From CAWBBA01 sp963729795 (GTDB lineage Bacteria > Desulfobacterota > Desulfomonilia > Desulfomonilales > Desulfomonilaceae): a DNA stretch of 64,000 bases. Position 1 is the stretch's first letter. Each line of letters opens with the position of its first letter. The position numbers were made by a program, and so were the translations under genes. The notes below the pieces were generated by a model, which was not told the origin of the DNA, did no database searches, and saw nothing but the letters and a program-made list of their open reading frames with translations. This document shows, in pieces, positions 38,236-47,313 of the stretch. The stretch is from assembly GCA_963729795.1 (NCBI GenBank), contig CAVSPC010000025.1, positions 51,509 to 115,508 of the forward strand, written 5' to 3'.

Positions 38236-38694
38236 ATGAAAGACGTGCAGAGTCTAAATCACACGAGATGGGACTGCAAGTATCATGTGGTGTTCATTCC
38301 GAAGCGTCGCAAGAAAGCCATTTATGGGTCAATACGCAAGCATCTCGGCAGCATTTTTCATGAGTTGGCCCGGCAGAAGGGGTCCAAGATTGTGGAGGGA
38401 TGTTTGCGGGCGGACCATATACACATGTGCGTGAGTATTCCTCCAAAGTATGCTGTTTCGAGTGTCATCGGGTACATCAAGGGCAAAAGCGCTATTTCGA
38501 TTGCGAGGAACATCAAGGGGAGAAAGCGGAATTTCACGGGAGAAAGCTTTTGGGCACGAGGCTTCTATGTTTCGACCGTAGGGCTCGATGAGGATTCAGT
38601 CAGAAAATACATACGCGATCAGGAGGCCGAAGACGCCCGTTTGGATCAACTCAATATGTTTGACGAAGACCCGCCCCCTTCAGGGGGCTCATGA
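38236..38694 (+). CDS. tnpA: IS200/IS605 family transposase TnpA (Y1 HUH)
   Basis: 152-residue HUH single-strand transposase. DHIHMCVSIPPK contains the HUH pair (HIH) that binds metal. The catalytic Tyr is in the following helix, most likely in the GFYVSTVGLDEDSV segment. WDCKYHVVFIPKRRKK is the N-terminal signature. It cuts and rejoins single-stranded ends at the subterminal hairpins. Full length and intact; the copy at 55538 differs by very few bases and is interrupted. Confidence 0.95.
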   Translation: MKDVQSLNHTRWDCKYHVVFIPKRRKKAIYGSIRKHLGSIFHELARQKGSKIVEGCLRADHIHMCVSIPPKYAVSSVIGYIKGKSAISIARNIKGRKRNFTGESFWARGFYVSTVGLDEDSVRKYIRDQEAEDARLDQLNMFDEDPPPSGGS

Positions 38695-38886
38695 GCCGGC
38701 CCCCTTGGGGGGCTAACAGAAATAAGCCCCCGGCTTTGCCGGGGGTCATTTAACTGTGGCAACTTCGCCGCGTAACACATGAGAAACGCGCGAGAATGAG
38801 CAGAAATCTGCTAGGTTTATTTCGCTACGGGCCCTAAGTACACGATGCAGTAAATGCGGTAGCGATAAGAATTTGACACCGAAGAA

Positions 38887-38967
38887 AAGATTGCTTCGTC
38901 CCGCGTTTCGCTGGACTCGCAATGACAGGCAGCGGGAATGTCATTGCGAGGAGTGAAACGACGAAGA
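38887..38967. repeat. Copy of the ATTGCTTCG / TCATTGCG dispersed palindrome
   Basis: Contains AGATTGCTTCGTC, CTCGCAATGACA and then TGTCATTGCGAGGAG with GAAACGACGAAG: the same building blocks as the 390-519 element, rearranged around a central CGCAATGACA/TGTCATTGCG pair. It abuts, and apparently replaces, the 5' part of the kinase gene that follows. Confidence 0.65.
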
Positions 38968-39477
38968 GGGGCCGAGGTGGGGCAGGATCTGGACCTCGCG
39001 GGAACGCCCTATTACATGGCTCCCGAGCAGATAGAGATGAACCCTGTTGATGAGGGAACTGACATCTACTCCCTGGGCATCACGGCATTCGAAATGTTCA
39101 CGGGCCAAAAGCCGTTTCCCGGGCCGAACGTCGCTGACATCTTGATGGCGCATCGAGAGTTGCCGGTCCCTAATGCTTGTGCCGCGAATTCCGACCCGCC
39201 CGCGGAGGTGAAAGATTTCGCACGGAAAGCCACACAAAAGAACCCTGCCGATAGGTATCAGGGCATGGGCGAGGTGCTTGAGCGTCTCATGCCCCTGGCG
39301 GAAAAGTACCACGCGATCCAAACGGTGGGAGGTGATCCAAGCCCTGAAAAGGTAGTCCTGCTGATGTCCTACCATGACGTGGATCGACTTGAATTAACTC
39401 GGCTGATCGAAGACTTCAGCGACAGGTTGCATCAATTAGGGGTAGGGATTAACGTAGCAACCTTCCAACGCGATTAG
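38938..39477 (+). pseudogene. 5'-truncated serine/threonine protein kinase (C-lobe only)
   Basis: The frame runs out of the repeat element (its ATG lies in the repeat) into the C-lobe of a Hanks-type kinase: GTPYYMAPEQ (subdomain VIII) then DIYSLGITAFEMFTGQKPF (IX) and an ADRYQ motif (XI). The whole N-lobe, the catalytic HRD and the DFG metal motif are absent, so it cannot phosphorylate. About 60 residues of unrecognised sequence follow the kinase region. No ribosome site. Most likely the remnant of a gene cut by deletion at the repeat. Confidence 0.78.
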
Positions 39478-39644
39478 ACTGTGGATTGGCTATGATGGCT
39501 CAGCTGTCACAGACCGGATCTACAAGAACAACTTTTTTGTCGGTCGATGAGAAACAACTTGCCTAACGATCGGGAGTCCAAATCATAGCGACATCACTCT
39601 AAGCGCTTCGTTGGTCTTTTCCGCATCGGAATGTTATCACCATG

Positions 39645-39685
39645 CATTTGGGCCTCTTGACAACGAAGGGGGCTGTGCCCAAATG
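39645..39685. promoter_or_regulatory. Inverted repeat with a sigma-32-like promoter upstream of grpE
   Basis: CATTTGGGC (39645-39653) and GCCCAAATG (39677-39685) are perfect inverted 9-mers; a third half-site CATTTGGG lies near 39713, next to TATAAT. Between the arms, CTTGAC is followed after 16 bases by CCCAAAT, which loosely fits the heat-shock pattern CTTGAA...CCCCAT. The rest of 39478-39885 has no gene. Regulation of grpE-dnaK by this site is an inference. Confidence 0.4.
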
Positions 39686-39885
39686 TATGTGTAAGCATGG
39701 CAAGGAACTAACATTTGGGTATAATTAGTTATTTTGCCTAAAGAGAAAATTGGGGGCCGTTTGTAAGTATAGCCTCTCCGGGCGGTATATAACTAGAAAC
39801 ACCAAATGGCGCATTTTTTTCCGGTTCGAGTGTTTGCCCGAATGATTTTCGCGGAGAGCGATCACCAGTTTCAGTGGAGGTCAAG

Positions 39886-40515
39886 GTGACTGAACACGAT
39901 AGCAGCGAACCGAAAGGCTCAGAGCCTATAGACTTACGAGAGATCCGTCTAAAAAAAGAAAAAGCCCTTGAAGAGCATGCTCGCACCGATTTGACACAAG
40001 TGCCCGAAGAGAAGGCCGCTGGCGAAAAAACCGGGGAAGCGAGTCAGCCTGTGCTTGACCCGTTGAAGAAAGCGTTGAAAGAGGCTGAGGAAAACCGTGA
40101 TCGCTGGATACGCGCTGTGGCGGAACTGGAAAATTACAAGAAACGGAGCTTGCATGAAAAGAGCAAGATTTTGAAGTACAAAAATGAAGAGGTCTTACGG
40201 GACCTTCTTGCAGTGGTAGACAATCTTGAGCGGGCTCAGGTGCACTGCGGCGAAGCAGGCAGATCCGATGCGCTGGCGGACGGCGTCTGTATGATCACCA
40301 AAATGTTCGGTGAAATACTCGCGCGGTACGGTGTCAAGGAGATAAAAGCACTGGGAGAAACTTTTGACCCGAATCTCCATGAGGCGATAGCACGGGTGCC
40401 GGCAGGGGATAAGCCAGCAAATCAGGTCGTCGAGCAAGTGGAAAAGGGATACATGTACCAAGACCGACTGTTGAGGCCTGCAAGGGTGGTGGTTGCCGTC
40501 AACCTAGAACAATAA
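39886..40515 (+). CDS. grpE: Nucleotide exchange factor GrpE
   Basis: Releases ADP from DnaK. The N-terminal 75 residues are charged and disordered-looking. The long dimerisation helix follows (EENRDRWIRAVAELENYKKR), then the C-terminal beta domain with FDPNLHEAIARVP and GYMYQDRLLRPARVVVA. GTG at 39886 is preferred because GGAGG lies five bases ahead; the GTG at 39874 overlaps that site. Directly upstream of dnaK, with a 65-base gap. No hrcA or dnaJ adjoins. Confidence 0.94.
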   Translation: MTEHDSSEPKGSEPIDLREIRLKKEKALEEHARTDLTQVPEEKAAGEKTGEASQPVLDPLKKALKEAEENRDRWIRAVAELENYKKRSLHEKSKILKYKNEEVLRDLLAVVDNLERAQVHCGEAGRSDALADGVCMITKMFGEILARYGVKEIKALGETFDPNLHEAIARVPAGDKPANQVVEQVEKGYMYQDRLLRPARVVVAVNLEQ

Positions 40516-40580
40516 GGTGATCGTAAGATCAGAATCAAAAAAATAAACCGTGATAATAGAAAATGCGGTAGGAGGAGAAG

Positions 40581-42530
40581 ATGGCCGGTAAAGTCATTGG
40601 AATAGATCTTGGAACCACGAACTCTTGCGTGGCGATTATGGAAAGCGGGGACCCTGTGGTTATCCCGAATTCGGAAGGGGGGCGAACCACTCCGTCCATG
40701 GTTGCTTTCACCGATTCGGGGGAACGGCTAGTAGGACAGGTGGCGAAACGGCAAGCAATCACTAATCCGGAGAATACCTTGTTTGCCATCAAGAGGCTTA
40801 TCGGCCGGAAATTCCACTCCCCCGAGGTTCAAGCCGATGTGAAAATTATCGCCTACAAGATCGTGGAGGGCAAAGGCGCGGATGCTGCCGTCTCTATTAG
40901 GGGCAAGCAGTATAGTCCTGCGGAAATTTCCGCGATGATCCTTCAGAAGATGAGGCAAACCGCCGAAGATTATCTGGGAGAAGAAGTAAAGGACGCAGTG
41001 GTAACCGTCCCGGCCTACTTCAACGACTCCCAGCGTCAGGCCACAAAGGACGCAGGCCGGATTGCAGGCTTGAACGTGTTACGAATCATCAACGAACCGA
41101 CGGCCGCATCTTTGGCATACGGCCTGGACAAAAAGAAAGAAGAAAAGGTGGCCGTCTTTGACCTAGGTGGTGGGACGTTCGACATATCCATCCTGGAGAT
41201 TGGCGAAGGTGTCTTCGAGGTGAAGTCCACACACGGTGACACGCACCTGGGCGGCGAGGATTTCGATCAGAGAATAATTGATTACCTGGCTGATGAGTTC
41301 AAGAAAGACCAGGGCATAGATCTCCGGACCGATAGAATGGCTCTCCAACGTCTGAAGGAAGCTGCCGAAAAGGCGAAGTGCGAACTCAGCACCTCCATGG
41401 AGACAGACATCAATCTTCCGTTTATCACTGCTGACGCTTCAGGCCCCAAACACATGACGATGAAACTCTCCCGGTCCAGACTGGAAGCCCTTGTGGGAGA
41501 CCTCATCGAGAGGACGGTGGGGCCGTGTCGTACTGCTCTCAAGGACGCCAATCTTACGGCAGGACAAATTGACGAGGTGATTCTGGTAGGCGGGATGACC
41601 CGAATGCCGGCAGTGCAAGCCAAAGTCAAGGAACTGTTTGGCAAGGAACCCCACAAGGGAGTCAACCCCGACGAGGTGGTGGCAATCGGTGCTGCCATTC
41701 AGGGCGCAGTGCTCAAGGGCGATGTGAAGGATGTGCTCCTCCTGGATGTGACCCCGCTATCTCTGGGCATTGAAACTCTCGGCGGCGTTTTTACGCGTCT
41801 CATCGAGAAGAACACCACCATTCCGACCAGAAAAAGCCAGATATTCTCGACTGCCTCCGACAATCAGCCTTCGGTATCCATTCATGTGCTGCAGGGTGAA
41901 CGTCAAATGGCCGGCGACAACAAGACGTTGGGCCGATTCGAATTGGTCGGTATTCCGCCCGCGCCCAGAGGTATCCCGCAGGTAGAGGTCACCTTCGATA
42001 TAGATGCTAATGGCATCGTGCACGTTTCCGCCAAAGATCTCGGGACCGGCAAGGAGCAGTCAATCAAGATAACGGCTTCAAGCGGCTTGTCCGAAGAAGA
42101 GATCAAAAAGATGGTTCAGGACGCGGAGGCGCACGCTGAGGACGACCGGAGGAAACGCGACCTCATCGAGGCCCGCAACCAGGCGGATTCGCTGGTGTAC
42201 ATGACCGAGAAATCCCTGAAAGAGCACGGGGACAAAGTGGATTCGTCAGTAAAGAGCGCCATTGAATCGGCCGTCAGCAGAACGAAGAGCGCTATGGAAG
42301 GCTCCGATGCCGACGCTATCAAGTCCGCGATGGAAGAATTGCAAACTGCTTCTCACAAGCTCGCGGAAGCCATGTACCAGCAGGCTGCGGCCGGCGCTGG
42401 AGGTGGGCCGGAAGCCGCCGCCGGTGGTACCGGTGCTGCCCACGCGGGAACAGGAGGAACTTCGGCCCGGCCGGAAGAAGACGTGGTGGATGCAGACTTC
42501 GAAGAGGTGAAAGAAGAAGGCAAGAAGTAG
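40581..42530 (+). CDS. dnaK: Chaperone protein DnaK (Hsp70)
   Basis: 649 residues. The ATPase opens with GIDLGTTNSCVAIME and contains AVFDLGGGTFDISIL and EVILVGGMTRMPA. The linker DVLLLDVTPLSLGIE and substrate-binding domain follow, with an Ala/Gly-rich disordered end and the C-terminal EDVVDADFEEV sequence typical of bacterial DnaK. TAGGAGGAGAAG precedes the ATG. It follows grpE in a heat-shock operon. Conventional in every respect. Confidence 0.97.
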   Translation: MAGKVIGIDLGTTNSCVAIMESGDPVVIPNSEGGRTTPSMVAFTDSGERLVGQVAKRQAITNPENTLFAIKRLIGRKFHSPEVQADVKIIAYKIVEGKGADAAVSIRGKQYSPAEISAMILQKMRQTAEDYLGEEVKDAVVTVPAYFNDSQRQATKDAGRIAGLNVLRIINEPTAASLAYGLDKKKEEKVAVFDLGGGTFDISILEIGEGVFEVKSTHGDTHLGGEDFDQRIIDYLADEFKKDQGIDLRTDRMALQRLKEAAEKAKCELSTSMETDINLPFITADASGPKHMTMKLSRSRLEALVGDLIERTVGPCRTALKDANLTAGQIDEVILVGGMTRMPAVQAKVKELFGKEPHKGVNPDEVVAIGAAIQGAVLKGDVKDVLLLDVTPLSLGIETLGGVFTRLIEKNTTIPTRKSQIFSTASDNQPSVSIHVLQGERQMAGDNKTLGRFELVGIPPAPRGIPQVEVTFDIDANGIVHVSAKDLGTGKEQSIKITASSGLSEEEIKKMVQDAEAHAEDDRRKRDLIEARNQADSLVYMTEKSLKEHGDKVDSSVKSAIESAVSRTKSAMEGSDADAIKSAMEELQTASHKLAEAMYQQAAAGAGGGPEAAAGGTGAAHAGTGGTSARPEEDVVDADFEEVKEEGKK

Positions 42531-42576
42531 AAACTCTTCCGAATTTCCGGACGCCGATTCTTTCCCTTGGACCACT

Positions 42577-42747
42577 GGTTCCAGGCTCTGCCTTGGAACC
42601 CTTAAGTCTTCAGGACTCTGCCCGAAAACGTAGGGGCGGGTTTCAAACCCGCCCCTACCATTAAATCAGCCAGAGAGGCGGAGCCTCTCGGCACGCATTG
42701 CTACACCAGCTTTAATAGTGGCACGGTATATCGTGCCACTATTAAAG
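42577..42747. repeat. Cluster of four unrelated hairpins downstream of dnaK
   Basis: In order: GGTTCCAGG...CTTGGAACC (42577-42600); GTAGGGGCGGGTTT, one-base loop and its complement (42630-42658, 14-bp arms); GAGAGGCggaGCCTCTC (42673-42689); and CTTTAATAGTGGCACG with its complement (42710-42747, 16-bp arms). The four differ in sequence, so they are four dispersed-palindrome families packed together. The second may also act to end dnaK transcription, though no T-run follows. Confidence 0.75.
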
Positions 42748-42816
42748 CCATTTGAAAGAGGAAAAGTTCCGCGCGAAACGCGGAGTCACGTTGACTCTCT
42801 TACCAAGGGAAAACCG

Positions 42817-43284
42817 GTGCGAAATTCTTTTCGCCTCCTATGCTTATCCAAGATCGTGAAGCAGAGCACATTTACGCTGGCGATTCTGTTTCCATTGCTG
42901 GGCGCTATTTCTCTTGCAGCTGTGGCCAATCTCGATCCCGAGCAGATCAAATCTAGCGCCACAACTCGCCTCGAAGAAATTATTCAAGGAATTTCCGAAG
43001 GTGACTTTACTTTGTACTCCAGCCACTTCTCTCGGGCCATGAAGGAGGCCCAAACCAGAGAGAGTTTCCTAAATCTGCAACGCCGCTTACAGAAAGCCGT
43101 TGGAAAGTTTCAATCGCTGCAGTACATAGGATTTTATAGGCGATCCGGAAATCTGGTAACTCTTTTTAAGGCGAGATTTTCCAAAGAAAAAGACGACGTG
43201 CTGATAACGCTCGTCTTGGAACGTTCCGGACCGGACCCCAAAGTGACGGGCCTCTGGTTTGACTCACCAGCGCTCGAACAATGA
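42817..43284 (+). CDS. Small secreted protein, DUF3887-like
   Basis: 155 residues from a GTG at 42817 with AAGGGA seven bases upstream. A signal sequence (hydrophobic about 17-33, ending LAAVA) is followed by LEEIIQGISEGDFTLYSSHFS, RLQKAVGKFQSLQYIGFY and TLFKARFSKEKDDVLITLVL. These are the strand-helix pattern of DUF3887/DUF4019-like NTF2-type domains. Upstream in-frame codons would start inside the 42710-42747 palindrome and are rejected. Function unknown. Confidence 0.65.
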   Translation: MRNSFRLLCLSKIVKQSTFTLAILFPLLGAISLAAVANLDPEQIKSSATTRLEEIIQGISEGDFTLYSSHFSRAMKEAQTRESFLNLQRRLQKAVGKFQSLQYIGFYRRSGNLVTLFKARFSKEKDDVLITLVLERSGPDPKVTGLWFDSPALEQ

Positions 43285-43582
43285 ACGTTGCTCCAACTTG
43301 AGGGTTTTGTGTACCCAAAACGTTACCCATGTTATGCCTTCCTAACACTCCGCCGCGCAATCGAGTCCGAAAGCCTTGACCCCGCCCTCCCTACCGTGAT
43401 AAAAAAATCTGATAACATCCGGCCGGCCTGACTCGGCACTCTACAATCCGAGACGACGTCCCCATTGAAAGCTTCAATTCAGTCGCCTTGACGCAAAGGA
43501 CGCTTGCGGTTCCGACGGTGGTAGGGGTCGGGCATCTCATAATGATCACATCAGACCTGACGGATTGCTGAACGAGGAGACT

Positions 43583-44905
43583 ATGGCAGAGATACAAGCT
43601 TTTAGAGCCGTCCATTACAGCGGCAGTTGCTCACAGGACCTTGACCGAATAATAACTCCGCCTTACGATGTCATCTCCGCTGAAGAACAGGAAGCGTTCT
43701 ATCGCTCCCACCCCCATAACATCATTCGATTGGTTTTGGGAAAGCAGTATCCGGACGATTCCTCTTCGAATAATCGTTACACGAGGGCCGCAACTGCTCT
43801 GAGTCAATGGCTGGAAGAGGGGGTCCTGGTTCGAGACGAACGCCCTGCGTTCACTGTCTACCAGATGGAATTCGACCAGCCGGATGGAGGCCGAGATTCA
43901 ATAGACGGCATTGTTGCCCTTGTCAAAGTGGACGATTACGGCAAAGGGAAGGTGCTGCCTCATGAAAAAACATATAAAGGCCCCAAGCAAGACCAATTAA
44001 ACCTTCTAAGGGCTTGCAGGGGGACTTTCACTCCCATTCATGCGCTGTTCAGTGACGAACATGACGTAGTGGTCCGTGAATATGGTCGCTTCATGAAGCA
44101 GCCGCCGGAACAAGAGGCTCGGGATGCCAATGGCAGCATTCACCGGACGTGGACCGTCAGTGACGAGGATGCGATCGCGAAAATAAGGGGTGTCCTTCAG
44201 GAGGAGAGTCTGTTCATCGCCGACGGCCATCATCGGTACGAAACGGCTCTGGCCTTCAGGAACGAGCAGCGCGCTTCCGGACTCGCGCAAGCTGAAGGAC
44301 CGCATGAATACGTCATGATGTTCCTCACATCCATGTCCCATCCCGGCTTGATGATCCTGCCTGCCCATCGCATGGTAAAAGGCTTGGCCGGACTTGACCT
44401 CGGGCAAATGGAAACCATTCTCGAACCCTACTTTTCAATGGAAGCGCTGACTTTTTCGAGTGAAAGCCGGGACGAGGTGTCCAACACGCTTATACAGAGG
44501 ATTCGCTCCTATTCGAATGTGGGCGGGAAATTCGGAATGGTGGTTCGGGGAGAAGACTGTTTTCGACTACTTAGACTCAAAGACTTCAAAGCGGTCGATT
44601 CTCTCATGGATGCCGATATTCCATCCACCTTGCGCGGTCTGGATGTAACCATCCTGCGGGAGATCATACTGGGGCATGCCCTGGGACTGGACAAGGATAA
44701 CGCTGAAGGGCACATAGAGTATACACCGCTGGTCAGCGAGGCGTTAAACAAGGTCCTTAAGGGTGAAATTCAGGTGAGCTTTATTCTTAACCCCACGCGG
44801 GTTGACCAGATGCGCGCGGCGGCGGAGTTGGGGCATAAGCTACCGCAGAAGTCCACGTATTTTTATCCCAAAATCTCATCAGGTCTAGTGCTGAACGTTT
44901 TTTGA
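43583..44905 (+). CDS. DUF1015 family protein
   Basis: 440 residues. It opens with AEIQAFRAVHYSG and continues LDRIITPPYDVISAEEQEAF, the family hallmark, then ADGHHRYETALAFR in the centre and THKLPQKSTYFYPK-like GHKLPQKSTYFYPKISSGL at the end. The family is found next to SerA/SerC in many anaerobes; its biochemical activity is unknown to me. GAGGAG precedes the ATG. Its last codons overlap the next gene's TTG start, so the two are probably coupled. The 298-bp spacer before it shows no gene. Confidence 0.88.
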   Translation: MAEIQAFRAVHYSGSCSQDLDRIITPPYDVISAEEQEAFYRSHPHNIIRLVLGKQYPDDSSSNNRYTRAATALSQWLEEGVLVRDERPAFTVYQMEFDQPDGGRDSIDGIVALVKVDDYGKGKVLPHEKTYKGPKQDQLNLLRACRGTFTPIHALFSDEHDVVVREYGRFMKQPPEQEARDANGSIHRTWTVSDEDAIAKIRGVLQEESLFIADGHHRYETALAFRNEQRASGLAQAEGPHEYVMMFLTSMSHPGLMILPAHRMVKGLAGLDLGQMETILEPYFSMEALTFSSESRDEVSNTLIQRIRSYSNVGGKFGMVVRGEDCFRLLRLKDFKAVDSLMDADIPSTLRGLDVTILREIILGHALGLDKDNAEGHIEYTPLVSEALNKVLKGEIQVSFILNPTRVDQMRAAAELGHKLPQKSTYFYPKISSGLVLNVF

Positions 44906-45732
44906 CGTCCCGGGCAAGCGGTTCTTACTGCGTTGAAACTTCAGCGGAACGGAATCTCGGGCCGTTGACACTTAATTCTCAAATGAAACAAACAGGCGAT
45001 TCCGTCAACGGCCTGTTCGGAAACAAGGTCCAGGTAATACAGGCGCTAAAAGGTTACCGAGTCTCGGAGGACGCGGTTATCCTCACATGGTTTGCGTGTC
45101 CCCGTCCGGGCGAATTCGTGTTGGACGCGGGGACCGGGTGTGGAGCTATTGCCTTCGGCCTGGCGGTTAGAGAGCCTTCGATAATCGTTATCGGCCTCGA
45201 AATTCAAGACGCGCCTGCCGTTCGAGCAGCAAAAGGAGTTCGACTCAATCGGCTTTCCTCTAATGTAGGCATTGTTCGCGGTGACTTCCGAGAAGCGGAC
45301 AATTTCTTTCGCGCCAACATCTTCGATTTGGTGGTTTGCAATCCTCCGTATCACGAACTGGGCCGTGGAAGAATAAGTCATCATCAAGAAAGGGCCTTGT
45401 CCAGACATGAGATGATGATGCCTCTGAAGGATCTGTTCAGGGTTTCCAGCAGGCTGCTAAAAGGGAGCGGAAGGCTCTCGTTGATCTACCCGGCTTCGGG
45501 CATCGAGCGTATTCGAAAGTGTATTAAAACGACTGGATTTGAGGTCGAGCGTATGCTATGGATTCACCCCCACGAGGGTTTTGATCCCTCCCTTGTCTGC
45601 GTGGAAGCGATCAAGGATTCGGGCCGTCCTCCTCTGGTGGAAAGTTCGTTGTTCCTTTATGATGATCGTGGAGAAAGAACACAAGCAGCGAAAGCGATTC
45701 TGTCTGGTGAAGGTCTAAAGCCGCGTGCTTGA
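44902..45732 (+). CDS. SAM-dependent methyltransferase, TrmN6 (tRNA1(Val) m6A37) type
   Basis: 276 residues. The motif before the fold, VIQALKGYRVSEDAVILTWF, and motif I LDAGTGCGAIA match TrmN6/YfiC. The catalytic NPPY motif (VVCNPPYHELGRGRIS) indicates an adenine N6 methyltransferase. The TTG at 44902 overlaps the preceding stop (TTGA); ATG 44983 is an alternative start that still retains the fold and better matches family length. Substrate identity with tRNA1(Val) is inferred. Confidence 0.82.
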   Translation: MTSRASGSYCVETSAERNLGPLTLNSQMKQTGDSVNGLFGNKVQVIQALKGYRVSEDAVILTWFACPRPGEFVLDAGTGCGAIAFGLAVREPSIIVIGLEIQDAPAVRAAKGVRLNRLSSNVGIVRGDFREADNFFRANIFDLVVCNPPYHELGRGRISHHQERALSRHEMMMPLKDLFRVSSRLLKGSGRLSLIYPASGIERIRKCIKTTGFEVERMLWIHPHEGFDPSLVCVEAIKDSGRPPLVESSLFLYDDRGERTQAAKAILSGEGLKPRA

Positions 45733-45874
45733 AGTTCCCGCTTTCATCGGGTAGAAAACTAATAAGGCGCATTGAGATTTGCGCCTGGTATGAGCCGGAA
45801 ATCGAACAGCTCATGAACAAGCCCCACTCATCCTATGAAGTATCGTCGGGCCTCGTGCACGGCGGGAGGTGAAC

Positions 45875-47098
45875 TTGGAAGAATTCATACGAATCAAAAG
45901 ACTTCCCCCTTACGTCTTCCAGGTGGTCAATGAACTTAAGATGAAACTGCGCCGCGCTGGAGATGACATCATCGATCTGGGTATGGGCAATCCGGACCTT
46001 CCCACGCCCAACCACATTGTAAACAAGGTGATCGAGGCGGTGCAGAATCCCAGAAATCATAGGTACAGCGCGTCCGCGGGAATCCCCAAGTTGCGTGAGG
46101 CGTTTGCCGCCTGGTGGAGGCGGCGATACGGGGTGGATCTGGATGCCGATACGGAAGTTGTGGCGACCATGGGTGCCAAGGACGCGTTGGCGCATCTCGT
46201 TTTGGCAATAGTGCAACCAGGTGATGTGGTTTTCGTCCCATCTCCGACGTACCCTATTCATCCATATTCTGTGGTCATAGCAGGCGGGGACTTGAGACAC
46301 ATTCCGATCAGGCCTGACAGTGATTTCTACGAGGATCTGAGGGCCGCGGCCCGCTTGACCTGGCCTTCACCCAAAATACTGATAATTTCATTCCCTCACA
46401 ATCCGACTACAATGGTAGTGGACCAGGACTTCTTCAAGAGAATCGTCGACTTCGCCCACGAATACAAGATCATGGTGATACATGATTTCGCCTATGCGGA
46501 CCTCACTTATGATGGATATAAGGCACCGAGCTTCCTTTCAGTTCCCGGCGCAAAAGAAGTAGGCGTGGAGATCTTCTCTATGTCCAAAAGCTACGCAATG
46601 GCCGGGTGGCGAGTAGGATGTGCCGCGGGCAATGCCCAAATGATCGAAGCACTCAGGCGATTGAAGAGCTACATCGATTATGGGATGTTCCAGCCCATTC
46701 AGATCGCAGCCATCATAGCTTTGAATGAGACGCAAGAATGTGTTGGAAACATCGTAGCGGAATACAGGGATCGGCGGGACGCCCTTTGTTCGGGGCTGAA
46801 CGATTGCGGATGGGAAGTAACACCACCGAAAGGGACAATGTTCGTGTGGGCTAAGATACCCGAGCAATTCCGGGCCATGGGTTCACTGGAGTTTTCCAAG
46901 CTGGTCGCGGAGCAGGCCAAGGTTGCGGTGAGCCCGGGGATAGGATTTGGCCCTTTTGGGGACGAGTACGTCAGGTTCGCTCTGGTTGAAAACCGGATGC
47001 GAATTAATCAAGCAGTTCGAGGAATCAGACATTTCATCACTCGAGAGCACTCGAACGAGAAAATTGCTGGGGGAGGGGTACGTTCCGCTGCAGTGTGA
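45875..47098 (+). CDS. Class I/II aminotransferase (alanine/LL-diaminopimelate aminotransferase type)
   Basis: 407 residues, PLP enzyme. FIRIKRLPPYVFQVVNELKM and IIDLGMGNPDLPTP mark the AlaC/LL-DAP aminotransferase-like clade; the catalytic lysine is in FSMSKSYAMAGWRVG. SFPHNPTTM binds substrate. GGGAGGTG overlaps the GTG at 45869, so TTG 45875 is favoured as start. The gene precedes hom-thrC-apgM, an arrangement seen in many Desulfobacterota, which suggests a role in aspartate-family or alanine metabolism. Which amino acid it uses is not resolved by sequence. Confidence 0.87.
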   Translation: MEEFIRIKRLPPYVFQVVNELKMKLRRAGDDIIDLGMGNPDLPTPNHIVNKVIEAVQNPRNHRYSASAGIPKLREAFAAWWRRRYGVDLDADTEVVATMGAKDALAHLVLAIVQPGDVVFVPSPTYPIHPYSVVIAGGDLRHIPIRPDSDFYEDLRAAARLTWPSPKILIISFPHNPTTMVVDQDFFKRIVDFAHEYKIMVIHDFAYADLTYDGYKAPSFLSVPGAKEVGVEIFSMSKSYAMAGWRVGCAAGNAQMIEALRRLKSYIDYGMFQPIQIAAIIALNETQECVGNIVAEYRDRRDALCSGLNDCGWEVTPPKGTMFVWAKIPEQFRAMGSLEFSKLVAEQAKVAVSPGIGFGPFGDEYVRFALVENRMRINQAVRGIRHFITREHSNEKIAGGGVRSAAV

Positions 47099-47225
47099 CT
47101 TTACCGCTTGCTGCTACGGTAGTACGGGCGATCTTGCCCGTCAGTAGGATGGGATGGTTACCCATAGGCGTTAAATTAGAGCTGAGTACTTGATCGTGAG
47201 CACCTTAAACGCTCACAAGGCATCT

Positions 47226-47313
47226 AAGTCCCCCTTTTGTAAAGGGTGATTTAGGGGGATTTTCAGTAGAATATCCTAAAATCCCTGCCCCCCTTTAAGA
47301 AAGGGGGGGAAAT
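47226..47313. repeat. CCCCCTTT/AAAGGGGG dispersed inverted repeat
   Basis: Begins AAGTCCCCCTTTTGTAAAGG and closes CCCCCCTTTAAGAAAGGGGG, with GATTTAGGGGGATTTT between. A second copy, with an expanded internal tract, is at 62526-62636. Both follow CATC-AAGT. A known kind of dispersed bacterial palindrome. Confidence 0.75.

Larger units (their letters stand above)
38123..38755 (+). mobile_element. IS200/IS605-family insertion sequence, intact copy (~633 bp)
   Basis: Limits were set by comparison with the second copy at 55425: identity begins just after TAAC (38119-38122) and ends at CATTTAACT (38755). It carries only a Y1 transposase, no tnpB. There are no terminal inverted repeats and no target duplication. 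Instead, an imperfect palindrome of CCCCCGGCTTTGCCGGGG type sits inside each end (about 38139-38155 and 38725-38745), as expected for the hairpins recognised by Y1 transposases. Confidence 0.87.
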
